Assembly (NCBI GenBank): GCA_023450335.1
Contig: JAEXHA010000063.1
Coordinates: 1 to 18,536 of the forward strand
Direction: 5' to 3'
Source of the DNA: Actinomycetes bacterium
Lineage (GTDB): Bacteria; Actinomycetota; Actinomycetes; Actinomycetales; Microbacteriaceae
DNA: 18,536 bases
Below the pieces are notes generated by a model. That model was not told the DNA's origin, made no database searches, and saw only the letters and a list, made by a program, of their open reading frames with translations. The translations under genes were made by a program, and so were the position numbers. Positions 7,192-15,214 of this stretch are shown here, in pieces (the stretch's first letter is position 1; every line of letters begins with the position of its first letter).

Positions 7192-8634
7192 TTAAGGCAC
7201 CCGCAGCACACCGTTGCGGCGGTGGGGGAGCGTCGCGAGCGTCTCGTCGCGCAGCGGCGCGGGGAGCAATGCGGCGGGGGCGTCCTGGTAGACGACCGGC
7301 CGCAGGAACCGGCGGATCGCCGTCGCGCCCACCGAGGTGTGCAGGGAGGTCGTCGCCGGCCACGGGCCGCCGTGCTGCTGCGACCACGTCACCGCGACGC
7401 CGGTCGGCCAGCCGGCGAACAGCACGCGGCCGGCCCGGGCCTGCAGCAGCTCGAGCGTGTCGGTCACGTCGTCCCCGGCCTCGGCGTGCAGGGTCGCGGT
7501 CAGCGACCCCGGCACGGCGCGCAGTGCGCGGTGCAGGTCGTCGGCGGAGTCGTAGTGCACCAGCAGCGTGACCGGTCCGAACACCTCCTCCAGCAGCGCG
7601 TCGGAGCGGTCGGCCACCGCACCGGCATCCGTGGTCAGCACGATCGGCTGGGCGCCGTCAGCGGTCTCGGCGCCGCGGGCGATGATCTCGACCGACGGGT
7701 CGGCGACGAGGGCGTCGATCCCGGCGGGGAAGGATGCCGTGATGCGGTCGGTCAGCAGCGGCCCGCCCGCGGCATCCACCACCGCAGCGGCGACCGCCTG
7801 CGCGAAGCCGCCGTCGCGCGGCACGAACACGACGCCGGGCTTGGTGCAGAACTGGCCCACGCCGAGGGTGAACGAGCCGACGAGACCCGCCGCCAGCTCG
7901 GCCCCGCGGGCGGCCACCGCGGCGGCTGTGATCACGACCGGGTTCACACTGCCCAGCTCGCCGTAGAACGGAATCGGGTCGGGGCGACCGCTGGCCAGGT
8001 CGAACAGTGCGCGCCCGCCCGAGAGCGATCCGGTGAATCCGGCCGCCTGGATCGCGGGGTGCTGCACCAGTACGTTGCCGGCCTCGCGACCCTCGACGAG
8101 GGCGAGCGAACCGGCCGGGGCGCCGGCTGCGGTCAGCGCCGCGATCGCGACCTCCGCAATGCGGCGCGACAGCTCGGGGTGCCCCGAGTGCGCCTTGATG
8201 ATGACGGGGTTGCCCGCCGCGAGCGCCGAGGCGGTATCGCCGCCGCATACCGAGAACGCGAACGGGAAGTTCGACGCCGAGAACACCGCCACCGGGCCCA
8301 CGCCCACCAGCAGGCGCCGCAGTTCGGGACGGGGCGGCGTGGCCGAAGCGTCGGCATCGTCGACGGTCAGCTCGAGGTACGAGCCCTCTTCGACGACGGT
8401 GGCGAACAGGCGCAGCTGCCCGGTCGTGCGACCGACCTCGCCGGTCAGCCGGGTGGCGCCCAGCCGCGTCTCGCGATCCGCGATCTCCACGAGCTCGGCC
8501 GCGTGGGCGTCGAGCGCATCGGCCAGGGCGCGCAGCCAACCCGCCCGCGTCGTGGCGTCGGAGGTGCGCCAGATCGGCGCGGCGGCGACGGCCGCGGTGG
8601 TCAGACGGTCAAGTTCGGCGGTGCTCGTCGTCAT
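7192..8634 (-). CDS. 2-oxoglutarate semialdehyde (2,5-dioxovalerate) dehydrogenase-like protein
   Basis: A 480-residue aldehyde dehydrogenase superfamily enzyme. It has GPVAVFSASNFPFAFSV (113-129, with oxyanion N122), catalytic-base E226 in YGELGSVNP, and nucleophile C263 in GQFCTKPG. ELGSVNP in place of the common ELGGKNP, together with the CGGDTASALAAGNPVIIKAH segment, is the pattern of the 2-ketoglutarate-semialdehyde dehydrogenases that finish non-phosphorylative pentose and aldarate pathways. It would oxidise the semialdehyde from the upstream dehydratase to 2-oxoglutarate with NAD(P). The ATG at 8634 follows AAAGGAT. It lies 41 bp after the enolase-superfamily gene and is the last gene of the operon. 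Superfamily certain; the substrate rests on motif plus neighbour. Confidence 0.88.
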   Translation of the reverse strand: MTTSTAELDRLTTAAVAAAPIWRTSDATTRAGWLRALADALDAHAAELVEIADRETRLGATRLTGEVGRTTGQLRLFATVVEEGSYLELTVDDADASATPPRPELRRLLVGVGPVAVFSASNFPFAFSVCGGDTASALAAGNPVIIKAHSGHPELSRRIAEVAIAALTAAGAPAGSLALVEGREAGNVLVQHPAIQAAGFTGSLSGGRALFDLASGRPDPIPFYGELGSVNPVVITAAAVAARGAELAAGLVGSFTLGVGQFCTKPGVVFVPRDGGFAQAVAAAVVDAAGGPLLTDRITASFPAGIDALVADPSVEIIARGAETADGAQPIVLTTDAGAVADRSDALLEEVFGPVTLLVHYDSADDLHRALRAVPGSLTATLHAEAGDDVTDTLELLQARAGRVLFAGWPTGVAVTWSQQHGGPWPATTSLHTSVGATAIRRFLRPVVYQDAPAALLPAPLRDETLATLPHRRNGVLRVP

Positions 8635-8675
8635 CGTGGATCCTTTCGTCGGGTGAACAGGGTGGGGCGGGGCCC

Positions 8676-9764
8676 TCAGGCGAACCGCATTCCGAGTCCG
8701 TCGTGTGGCACGTCGGTCAGGCGGCCGTCGGCGATACGCACCGGCGACGCGTCGTCGAGCGCACCCAGGCTGCCGAATCCGGCATCCTCGACGTCCTCGA
8801 CCATCGGCTCGGGCACGCCCGGCACCGCCCGCAACGTCAGGGCGATCTGACCCGATAGCTCGGGCAGCAGGTGCGGGTGCACCGCGGCGCCGTACTCGGC
8901 GGCGATGGCCGCGATGCCGAGGAACGGGGTGAGGCCCCCGACCCGCACGATGTTCGGCTGCACGATCTGGGCGGCCCCGGTGCGCAGGAAGTCATCGAAG
9001 CGGTACACGTTGTGCAGGTTCTCGCCCACGGCGATGGGGATGCCGCTCGAGGCGCCGAGCCGCTTGGCCAGCTCAGTGTGCCCGTGCAGGTCGTCGGCCC
9101 GCAACGGCTCCTCGATCCACGCCGGCGCGACCTCGGCGAGCACCTCGAGGCAGGCGGTCGCCCGGTCCAGCTCCCACCGTTGGTTCGCGTCGATCATGAG
9201 GGCGCGGTCGGGGCCGATCACCTCGCGCACGGCGCGCATGCGGTCGAGGTCCTCGGCGACGTCGGGCTTGCCGACCTTCACCTTCACGGCGTCGAAGCCG
9301 GCCGCCACCCAGCGCTCGGCCTGCGCGACGAGCTCGTCGATCGTGTAGTGCAGATTGACGCCGCTGCCGTAGGCGCGCACGCTTTCGCGCTGCCGACCGA
9401 GGAAGCCGCTGAGGGAGGTGCCGGCCACGCGGATCTCGGCATCCCACAGCGCGAGGTTCAGACCGGCCATCGCGATGGTGGTGATCCCGCCGCCTCCGGC
9501 CTCGTGCAGGTGCTGCCACAGCGGGAGCCATTCCGAGCCCGGGTCGGCCGGCCGCCCGATCGCGAACGCCGGGATGTCGTGCTGCAGCAGCGCGTGCACG
9601 GCTTCGGCGCCGATCTGCGGCGTCCAGGCAAAGCCCCAACCCTCGGCGCCGTCGCTGCGCACGACATGCGTCGCGATGACGCCGACGCTCGTCACGTCGG
9701 CGCCCCACGGCCGGGTGAGCGGCACGCGGATCAGGCGGGCGTCGAAGGCGGCGATGGTGCTCAC
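8676..9764 (-). CDS. Enolase-superfamily sugar-acid dehydratase (mandelate racemase subgroup)
   Basis: A 362-residue protein with an N-terminal capping domain and a TIM barrel. Visible active-site elements: KVK (K161, K163), metal ligand D192 in MIDANQRW, a second ligand in WIEEPL (about 218), E248 in VGENL, and a late HPHLLPE (296-302) offering the His of the His/Asp dyad. DANQRW and IEEPL resemble sugar-acid dehydratases of the mandelate racemase subgroup, such as fuconate and galactarate/talarate dehydratases. In this operon the logical reaction is dehydration of galactarate or glucarate to 5-keto-4-deoxyglucarate. The start is GTG 9764, overlapping the previous stop (GTGA). True substrate and regiochemistry cannot be read from motifs. 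Confidence 0.88.
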   Translation of the reverse strand: MSTIAAFDARLIRVPLTRPWGADVTSVGVIATHVVRSDGAEGWGFAWTPQIGAEAVHALLQHDIPAFAIGRPADPGSEWLPLWQHLHEAGGGGITTIAMAGLNLALWDAEIRVAGTSLSGFLGRQRESVRAYGSGVNLHYTIDELVAQAERWVAAGFDAVKVKVGKPDVAEDLDRMRAVREVIGPDRALMIDANQRWELDRATACLEVLAEVAPAWIEEPLRADDLHGHTELAKRLGASSGIPIAVGENLHNVYRFDDFLRTGAAQIVQPNIVRVGGLTPFLGIAAIAAEYGAAVHPHLLPELSGQIALTLRAVPGVPEPMVEDVEDAGFGSLGALDDASPVRIADGRLTDVPHDGLGMRFA

Positions 9765-10660
9765 AGCAGCGCGCGTCCAGTCTCGAGGATCTCGGCCAGT
9801 CGGCGTTCCTGGTCCGGTGTCGGGTCGACCAGCGGCGCACGGACGCTGCCCACCGGCAGGCCGCCCAGCCGCAGCCCGGCCTTGATGAGTGACACTCCGA
9901 ACCCGGGCGTCTCGTCGCGCAGTGCGACCAGCGGCGTGTAGAACGCGTCGAGCAGGTGGAGGCGACGGGCTTCGTCGCCGTCGATGTACGCGCGGTAATA
10001 CGCGTTCGCCACCTCGGGGATCATCGCGAATGCGGCCGACGAGTACAGCGGCATCCCGATGCCCCGGTACGCCGCCTGCGTCAGCTCGGCGGTCAGCAGG
10101 CCGTTGAACAGCGAGAAGTCGTCGCGGCCGGTCTCGGCGATCGCGCGCACGATCAGCTGCGCGGCGCCGATGTCGCCGGCTCCGTCTTTGAAGCCCACGA
10201 CCTTCGGGTTCTGGGCCAGACGACGCATCGAGTCGGCCGTGAACTGGGCGTTGGCGCGGTGGTAGACGATGACCGGCAGGGTGGATGCCACAGCGACGGC
10301 CTCGATGTAGGCGACCAGACCGTCCTGCGTCCCGCCGACCAGGTACGGCGGCAGGACGAGCAGCGCGTCGGCTCCGGCATCCGCCGCCGACTGCGCCACC
10401 TGGCGCGCGTGGCCGAGGGGGCCTCCCGCGCCGGCGATGACGGGGACGGCGCCGGCCACGGTCGCCACGGCGGTGCGCACGACGGTGCCGACCTCGTCGG
10501 CACTCAGCGCGTGGAACTCACCGGTACCGCACGCAGGGAAGATGCCGCCGGGGGAATGCTCCAGCCGCGACGAGATGTGGGCTGCCAGCACGTCGGTGTC
10601 GACGCGGTCGGCGGCGTCGAACGGCGTGACCGGGAAGAAGAGGATGCCGGTGAAGTTCAT
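9761..10660 (-). CDS. 5-dehydro-4-deoxyglucarate dehydratase-like (DapA/NAL family)
   Basis: A 299-residue class-I aldolase-fold protein of the dihydrodipicolinate synthase/N-acetylneuraminate lyase family. It has CGTGEFHALSADE (44-56), Y133 in VIVYHR, and Schiff-base K158 in VVGFKDGAGDIG. GFKDGxGD is the signature I associate with 5-dehydro-4-deoxyglucarate dehydratase, which decarboxylates and dehydrates its substrate to 2-oxoglutarate semialdehyde. That product feeds the aldehyde dehydrogenase two genes on. ATGA overlap with the SDR upstream and GTGA overlap with the enolase-superfamily gene downstream show tight co-translation. Alternatives in the same fold are keto-deoxy-sugar aldolases or other dehydratases. 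Confidence 0.9.
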   Translation of the reverse strand: MNFTGILFFPVTPFDAADRVDTDVLAAHISSRLEHSPGGIFPACGTGEFHALSADEVGTVVRTAVATVAGAVPVIAGAGGPLGHARQVAQSAADAGADALLVLPPYLVGGTQDGLVAYIEAVAVASTLPVIVYHRANAQFTADSMRRLAQNPKVVGFKDGAGDIGAAQLIVRAIAETGRDDFSLFNGLLTAELTQAAYRGIGMPLYSSAAFAMIPEVANAYYRAYIDGDEARRLHLLDAFYTPLVALRDETPGFGVSLIKAGLRLGGLPVGSVRAPLVDPTPDQERRLAEILETGRALL

Positions 10661-11616
10661 GCGTTCGCGTGCTTTCTCTCAGAGGGGGTGGATGCCGGGG
10701 TGACGGCCCCGGGGCCTTCGGCGATGCCCAGTGCGGTGCGCCAGTCGTGGGCCGGCGCCCAGCCGAGCAGGCGGCGTGCCTTCGCGTTCGAGAACGCCGA
10801 GGCGGTGCCGGTGAGCACTGCCGCGACCTCGTCGGTGCCGGGGAAGAAGCGCGGCACGAGGTCGGCGAGCGGCTCTCGTGCAAGGGCGTCGTCGGCGGCG
10901 ACGAAGAACGTCTCGGCGTTGGGGATCTCGGGCAGCGCGTCGAGCAGCCGGTCGCAGAATGCGGCGACGTCGCGCGCGTCGACGTAGTTGAAGACCGCGG
11001 GCGCCGACAGCGCAGGGTCGTCGAGGCGTTCGCGCACGGTGTGGCCCTGCTGGGTCGGGGCGCCTGCCCACTCCTCGGGGGCGATGACGTAGCACGGGCG
11101 GAATGCCGCGAGCCGCACCGTGTCGCCGGCCTGTCGCGCGTACATCCGCAGCGACTGCTCGATCAGGTGCTTCGACAGGGCATATGCGTTCCACGGCATA
11201 GGCGGCGTGTCCTCGTCGAGCGGGAACCGCTCGGGCGCCCACCCGGTCGGAGCTCCATAGCCCAGCACCGTCGGGCTGGACGCGGCGACGATCTTCGGGA
11301 TGCCTGCGGCCACGCCGCCGCCGAGCACCGACATCGCCAATCCGGCGTTGGTGCGCATGATGACGTCTTCGGGGGCGCTGAAGGGCACCGCGATGGCGGC
11401 GAGGTGGATGAGCGCGTCGGCCTGCGCATCCGCGAGGGTGCGGGCCGTGGCATCCGCGTCGCACAGGTCGACGGCGATCTGCGCCACGCCTTCCAACTCG
11501 GGTGCGTCGGACACGGCGCGGTCGAGTGACACGATCTCGTGGCCGGCCGAGGCGAGGCCGGCCACGAGGCTGCGGCCCAGGCGTCCGGCGCCGCCGGTGA
11601 CGACGACGCGGCTCAT
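10657..11616 (-). CDS. NAD-type SDR, candidate uronate/sugar dehydrogenase
   Basis: A 319-residue extended short-chain dehydrogenase. The Rossmann loop is TGGAGRLGRS (7-16). D32 at the end of the second strand favours NAD over NADP. Other motifs are HLAAIAVPFSAPED, AASSPTVLG (111-119) for the catalytic Ser/Thr, and Y145/K149 in AYALSK. The C-terminal ARRLLGWAPAHDWRTALG is typical of nucleotide-sugar epimerase-type SDRs. Given the aldarate-degrading genes downstream, oxidation of galacturonate or glucuronate to an aldarolactone is the simplest role. Known uronate dehydrogenases are shorter (about 265 residues), so another sugar may be the substrate. It is joined to both neighbours by ATGA overlaps. 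Confidence 0.8.
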   Translation of the reverse strand: MSRVVVTGGAGRLGRSLVAGLASAGHEIVSLDRAVSDAPELEGVAQIAVDLCDADATARTLADAQADALIHLAAIAVPFSAPEDVIMRTNAGLAMSVLGGGVAAGIPKIVAASSPTVLGYGAPTGWAPERFPLDEDTPPMPWNAYALSKHLIEQSLRMYARQAGDTVRLAAFRPCYVIAPEEWAGAPTQQGHTVRERLDDPALSAPAVFNYVDARDVAAFCDRLLDALPEIPNAETFFVAADDALAREPLADLVPRFFPGTDEVAAVLTGTASAFSNAKARRLLGWAPAHDWRTALGIAEGPGAVTPASTPSERKHANA

Positions 11617-12959
11617 GCCGGCTCTCCGATCGGGTGCGACAGCGAGTGGATGCCGAGGTCGGCCACCCGCACCGGCAGGCCCGTCGCGAGCGATCGGTTA
11701 CCGGCGATGCCCACCGCAATCGAGTGCACGCCGTCGGTCCAGTCCGCCGGCCGCGCGAGCGGGTCGTCGCCCGGGCCGACGAACACGTCGCGCAGCAGCA
11801 GGGCATCACCGCCGCCGTGACCGCCTGCACCGTTCACGATCGGCACCTCGACGGCCTCTTCCCAGTGCCGCTGCACGAGCAGCCGCTCACCGCGGGGACG
11901 CAGTGCTCCGGCATCCATCGCCGTCGTCGCGCTCGGGTCGATCACCGGATGCAGGCCCTCGTCGACGAGCACCGCGCCGCGTTCGACCACCTCGAGTTCG
12001 GCGCGGCCGAGCGTGCCGTTGACGGCGACCCGGTAGCCCTCCCACGGGGCGTGGGCGTTGAGCGAATAGGACAGCGTGGCGCCCGAGGCGTAGTCGACGA
12101 CCAGGGCGAGGTTGTCTTCGATGGTGATGCCCGGGCCGAACACGTCGCGGTCGCGCAGGTAGCCGTCGTGCCCTTCGGCGTCGAGGTAGAGGGCCTTCAG
12201 TCGCGGGTCGTCGCGCAGGTCGAGCTCGAACGCGTCGTGCGATCCCTCGTGGGTACCGCGGTCGGGGCGGTCGGTGAGACCGCGGACCGCGGCGTTCTCC
12301 GCACCGTAGAAGCGCAGCCCGCCGCTGGCGAACACCCGCTCTGGGGTCGACCGGAGCCACCAGTTGACCAGGTCGAAGTGGTGGCTCGACTTGTGCACGA
12401 GCAGCCCGCCGGAGTGCTGCTTCTCGCGGTGCCAGCGGCGGAAGTAGTCGGCGCCGTGCTTGGTGTCGAGCATCCACGAGAAATCGATCGAGGTGACCTG
12501 GCCGATCGTGCCGTCCTGGATCACCTGGCGCAGCGCGCTGTTGCGCGGCGAGTACCGGTAATTGAAGGTCAGCACGACCTGGCGGCCCGTGCGCGCCACG
12601 GCATCCTCGATCGCGGCGGCGCCGGCGGCGTCGATCGTGAGGGGTTTCTCGACCACGACGTCGGCCCCGGCATCCAGCGACCGGACGATGAGCTCGGCGT
12701 GCAGGTCGTCGCGTGCGCAGACGATGACGCGGTCGATGCGCTCGGCAGCGATGAGCTCTTCGAGTCGGTCGGGGTGCCAGGTCGTGGGTGCGGGGCGGCC
12801 GGCGGCGGTGACGCGCTGGACGTAATGCGCGGCGCGGACTGGATTCGGCTCGCAGACGGCGACCAGCTCGGCGCGGTCGGCGTAGGTGTCGATGAGCGCG
12901 TCCACGTACATCTGCGCGCGGTGGCCGGCGCCGACAAGGGCGTACCGAGTGGATGCCAT
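11613..12959 (-). CDS. Gfo/Idh/MocA-family oxidoreductase (first gene of central operon)
   Basis: A 448-residue NAD(P)-dependent sugar oxidoreductase. It has YALVGAGHRA (6-15), CEPNPVRA, catalytic K105 in VVVEKPLT, and the substrate-domain run GGLLVHKSSHHFDLVNWW (184-201) with H189, K190, H194 and D196. The C-terminal half is longer than in many family members. Start choice: ATG 12959 lies 4-7 nt after GGAGAG; an in-frame GTG 12 nt upstream would place the start inside the Shine-Dalgarno. The family oxidises sugar or inositol hydroxyls, often at C3. In this operon it may prepare or de-glycosylate a uronate-containing glycoside. It sits 145 bp downstream of the lacI gene on the same strand, behind a near-perfect operator. 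Confidence 0.9.
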   Translation of the reverse strand: MASTRYALVGAGHRAQMYVDALIDTYADRAELVAVCEPNPVRAAHYVQRVTAAGRPAPTTWHPDRLEELIAAERIDRVIVCARDDLHAELIVRSLDAGADVVVEKPLTIDAAGAAAIEDAVARTGRQVVLTFNYRYSPRNSALRQVIQDGTIGQVTSIDFSWMLDTKHGADYFRRWHREKQHSGGLLVHKSSHHFDLVNWWLRSTPERVFASGGLRFYGAENAAVRGLTDRPDRGTHEGSHDAFELDLRDDPRLKALYLDAEGHDGYLRDRDVFGPGITIEDNLALVVDYASGATLSYSLNAHAPWEGYRVAVNGTLGRAELEVVERGAVLVDEGLHPVIDPSATTAMDAGALRPRGERLLVQRHWEEAVEVPIVNGAGGHGGGDALLLRDVFVGPGDDPLARPADWTDGVHSIAVGIAGNRSLATGLPVRVADLGIHSLSHPIGEPA

Positions 12960-12978
12960 GATTCTCTCCACCTGTGTC

Positions 12979-12992
12979 AGGAAACGTTTTCT
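12979..12992. promoter_or_regulatory. LacI-type operator of the central operon
   Basis: AGGAAACGTTTTCT is a CG-centred palindrome with one mismatched pair. It lies 20-33 nt upstream of the ATG at 12959. On the minus strand it begins just after a -10-like TACCCT (12999-12994), so bound repressor would cover the transcription start. The lacI gene directly upstream is the obvious regulator, and its hinge helix (NPLARSL) is of the kind that inserts a Leu at a central CG step. Confidence 0.7.
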
Positions 12993-13035
12993 CAGGGTAG
13001 CACGCCGTGTCGGCGGTGCGCCCTCGATGCGCCTG

Positions 13036-13050
13036 ACCCGAATCGCGGGT
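13036..13050 (-). terminator. Short hairpin between lacI and the operon
   Basis: ACCCG/CGGGT stem of 5 bp with an AATCG loop, 55-69 nt past the lacI stop codon. No T-tract follows. It may be a weak terminator or nothing. The rest of the 145-bp gap holds the operon's promoter and operator. Confidence 0.2.
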
Positions 13051-13104
13051 GGGTGGCGCCGGCATCCACCTATCGGGGCAGGCGAGCGCCCCGCAGGCGT
13101 GCGG

Positions 13105-14109
13105 TCAGGAGGTCGGAGCCGCGGCGGTGCTGCCGCGGACGACCACCTCCGGGGTGAGCACGAGAGACGGGGAGGCGGCGTCGCCGGTGAGCAGTGCGCT
13201 CATCGCGGCCCAGGCGCGACGTCCGAGCTCGGCCGCCGGCACGGCGGCGGTCGTCAGCGGCGGAGAGGTGTACCGGGCGAACGGAATGTCGTCGAAGCCG
13301 GCGATCGACACGTCCTCCGGCACGCGCATGCCGCGCGCGGTCACGGCCGAGAGTAGGCCCATCGCCACGAGGTCGTTGAAGGCGAGGACGGCGGTGACCC
13401 CGGCGGCCAGCACGGCGCCGGCAGCCTCGGCGCCGCTGTCGAAATCGACGCCCGTGGGGATCTCGATGATCTCGAGGTCGGGGTGCGCGGCGCGCGCCTC
13501 GGCCTGCGCGGCCTGCCGGGCGGCGCCCGACGCGCTGCCGGCCACACCGGAGAGGAAAGCGATGCGGCGGTGCCCGAGCCCGTACAGGTGGGCGACGAGG
13601 TCAGCCATCGCCGAGCGGTAGTCGGCGGCCACCGTCGGCGCCTCCGGCTGCGGCGGCCGGTTGATCACGACGGCCGGGGCCAGGGCCGGCAGCAGCGCGG
13701 TCAACTCGTCCTGGGCCATGCGCGGCGCGCACAGGATAACGCCGTCGGTGCGGCGCCGCGTCGTGGTCGCCAGGCCGGGCTCCTTGTCCACCTGCTCGGC
13801 GGTGTCGGCGATGAGCACGTGGTAGCCGTCTTCATCCGCCGCACGGCTGAGGCCGCGCAGAATCGCCTGGAACGTCGGGTTGGCAAGGTCGGGGATCACC
13901 ACCGCGACGGTCTGCGTCCTGCCGAGCACGAGACTGCGTGCGAGCGGATTCGCGGTGTAACCGAGCTCAGCCGCGATCGCGCGCACGCGCTCGGCCAGCG
14001 CCGGATCGACCGTCGGGTTGTCGTTCATGACGCGTGACACCGTCGACAGTGAGACGCCGGCGGTGCGCGCCACATCGGTGATCGTCACCCGTGGGGACTT
14101 CCTGGCCAT
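13105..14109 (-). CDS. LacI-family transcriptional regulator
   Basis: A complete 334-residue LacI/GalR repressor. The helix-turn-helix is VTITDVARTAGVSLSTVSR (8-26), followed by VMNDNPTVDPALAERV. The hinge is GYTANPLARSLVLGRT (50-65) and the core starts VAVVIPDLANPTFQ. Effector-domain motifs include TDGVILCAPR, HLYGLGHRRIAFLSG, AFNDLVAMGLL and DVSIAGFDDIPFARYTSPPLTT. The recognition helix carries Leu-Ser in the two positions after GVS that discriminate operators in this family. The ATG 14109 start has only a weak purine-rich upstream stretch. Related sites lie in its own divergent promoter region, before the central operon and before the GH35 block, so it is the likely local repressor, probably induced by a sugar or sugar acid. 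Confidence 0.95.
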   Translation of the reverse strand: MARKSPRVTITDVARTAGVSLSTVSRVMNDNPTVDPALAERVRAIAAELGYTANPLARSLVLGRTQTVAVVIPDLANPTFQAILRGLSRAADEDGYHVLIADTAEQVDKEPGLATTTRRRTDGVILCAPRMAQDELTALLPALAPAVVINRPPQPEAPTVAADYRSAMADLVAHLYGLGHRRIAFLSGVAGSASGAARQAAQAEARAAHPDLEIIEIPTGVDFDSGAEAAGAVLAAGVTAVLAFNDLVAMGLLSAVTARGMRVPEDVSIAGFDDIPFARYTSPPLTTAAVPAAELGRRAWAAMSALLTGDAASPSLVLTPEVVVRGSTAAAPTS

Positions 14110-14144
14110 CCGGACTCGCTCTCGCTCGTCCCGCCATACTATCG

Positions 14145-14158
14145 AGAAAGCGTTTTAC
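14145..14158. promoter_or_regulatory. LacI-type site in the lacI/M24 divergent gap
   Basis: AGAAAGCGTTTTAC is CG-centred with 4 of 7 half-site positions symmetric. It shares the AARCGTTTT core with 7024-7037 and 12979-12992. It lies 36-49 nt upstream of lacI, next to a minus-strand TAGTAT (14141-14136), and 16-29 nt upstream of the M24-like gene, just before its AGGAG. Autoregulation and co-control of the M24 gene are plausible. Confidence 0.5.
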
Positions 14159-14173
14159 GACAGGAGTGTCCGG

Positions 14174-15214
14174 ATGCCGCCTTCCGCCGCCGATCGACTG
14201 CTCAAGCAGCAGCGGCTCGCCGCCGTCCGCGGTGACGGCCCCGCGCTGCTGCTCACCTCGCACGAGGCGATCGCCTGGTACCTCGACGGTGTCCGCACCC
14301 ATGTGTCGCTCGCCGGGCCGCCCGTGCTCGCCGTCCGCGCGGCCGCCGACGGCGACACCCTGTACGTCGCCGCCAACGAGGCCGACCGGCTGATCGCCGA
14401 AGAGCTCCTGCCCGACGACGCCGCCCGCATCGTGGCGGTGCCGTGGCAGACGCCGCCGGCGGTGGCCGCAGCGGCGGCCGGGCCGCACATCGCCGAGTCC
14501 GAGATCGTCTCCGCGCTGCGCGCCGCGCGGGCGAGCCTGCTGCCGGCCGAGGTCGACCGGTACCGTGCGCTGGGCCGCGAGACCGCCGAGGCGCTGACCG
14601 ATGTCGCGGGGTTTCTCACCCCGGCATCCACCGAGCGCGAGACGGCGGCTGCGCTGGCGGGCGCACTGGTCGCCCGTGGCATCGATGCCCTCGTCATCCT
14701 CGTCGCCGGGGCCGGGCGGCTGGCCCACCGGCATCCACTCCCCACGACCGAGCCGCTCGGTGCGCGCGCCATGCTCGTCGTATGCGGACGCCGGCACGGC
14801 CTCATCGCCAACGCGACGCGATGGGTGGGCGATGCCGGAGCCGACGACGCGCGGATCCTCGAGGTCGAGGCGGGGTACTTCGCGGCGACCCGCCCCGGCG
14901 CACGGCTGAACGAGACCTTCGCAGCCGGCTGCGCGGCCTACGCGGCCGCCGGATTCGACGCCGAGGAATGGCGGCGGCACCATCAGGGCGGGCCGACCGG
15001 GTATGCCGGGCGCGACCCGCGGGCGACGGCCGAGACGATGGATGCCGTGGTCTCGCACCACGCGTTCGCATGGAACCCCAGCGCGCCCGGTGCCAAGGTC
15101 GAAGACACCGTGCTGGTCACCGATGCCGGCGTGGAGGTGCTCACGCTCGACCCGCGCTGGCCCGCCACCTCCCACGCCGGCCTGCCGCGCCCCGCTGCCC
15201 GCCCGTTCGGCTGA
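14174..15214 (+). CDS. M24-fold (Xaa-Pro aminopeptidase-like) protein with missing metal ligands
   Basis: A 346-residue protein with the two-domain layout of M24 'pita-bread' proteins: an N-terminal creatinase-like domain (about 1-105), then the catalytic-fold domain. Recognisable landmarks are AHRHPLPT (184-191), ARAMLVVCGRRHGLIANATRWVG split around 198-219, RRHHQGGPTGYAGRD (267-281), AWNPSAPGAKVED (299-311) and VLVTDAGVEVLT. In M24 peptidases these regions carry five metal ligands (D, D, H, E, E). Here the first D position reads C204, the second falls at A212/N213, and the EP glutamate reads N301; only H270 and E310 look conserved. The ATG at 14174 is preceded by AGGAG at 7 nt; upstream codons overlap lacI and its promoter. 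It is probably not a metallopeptidase; creatinase is a metal-free precedent. Confidence 0.82.
   Translation: MPPSAADRLLKQQRLAAVRGDGPALLLTSHEAIAWYLDGVRTHVSLAGPPVLAVRAAADGDTLYVAANEADRLIAEELLPDDAARIVAVPWQTPPAVAAAAAGPHIAESEIVSALRAARASLLPAEVDRYRALGRETAEALTDVAGFLTPASTERETAAALAGALVARGIDALVILVAGAGRLAHRHPLPTTEPLGARAMLVVCGRRHGLIANATRWVGDAGADDARILEVEAGYFAATRPGARLNETFAAGCAAYAAAGFDAEEWRRHHQGGPTGYAGRDPRATAETMDAVVSHHAFAWNPSAPGAKVEDTVLVTDAGVEVLTLDPRWPATSHAGLPRPAARPFG

Noticed and set aside
12960..12971. GTG 12971 as start of the first Gfo/Idh gene
   Set aside because: It would bury the GGAGAG Shine-Dalgarno of the ATG at 12959 and adds only MERI, with no family conservation that I can recognise.
14018..14173. 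Earlier start for the M24-like gene within the lacI coding region
   Set aside because: It would overlap lacI and the divergent promoter; ATG 14174 has an AGGAG at 7 nt.
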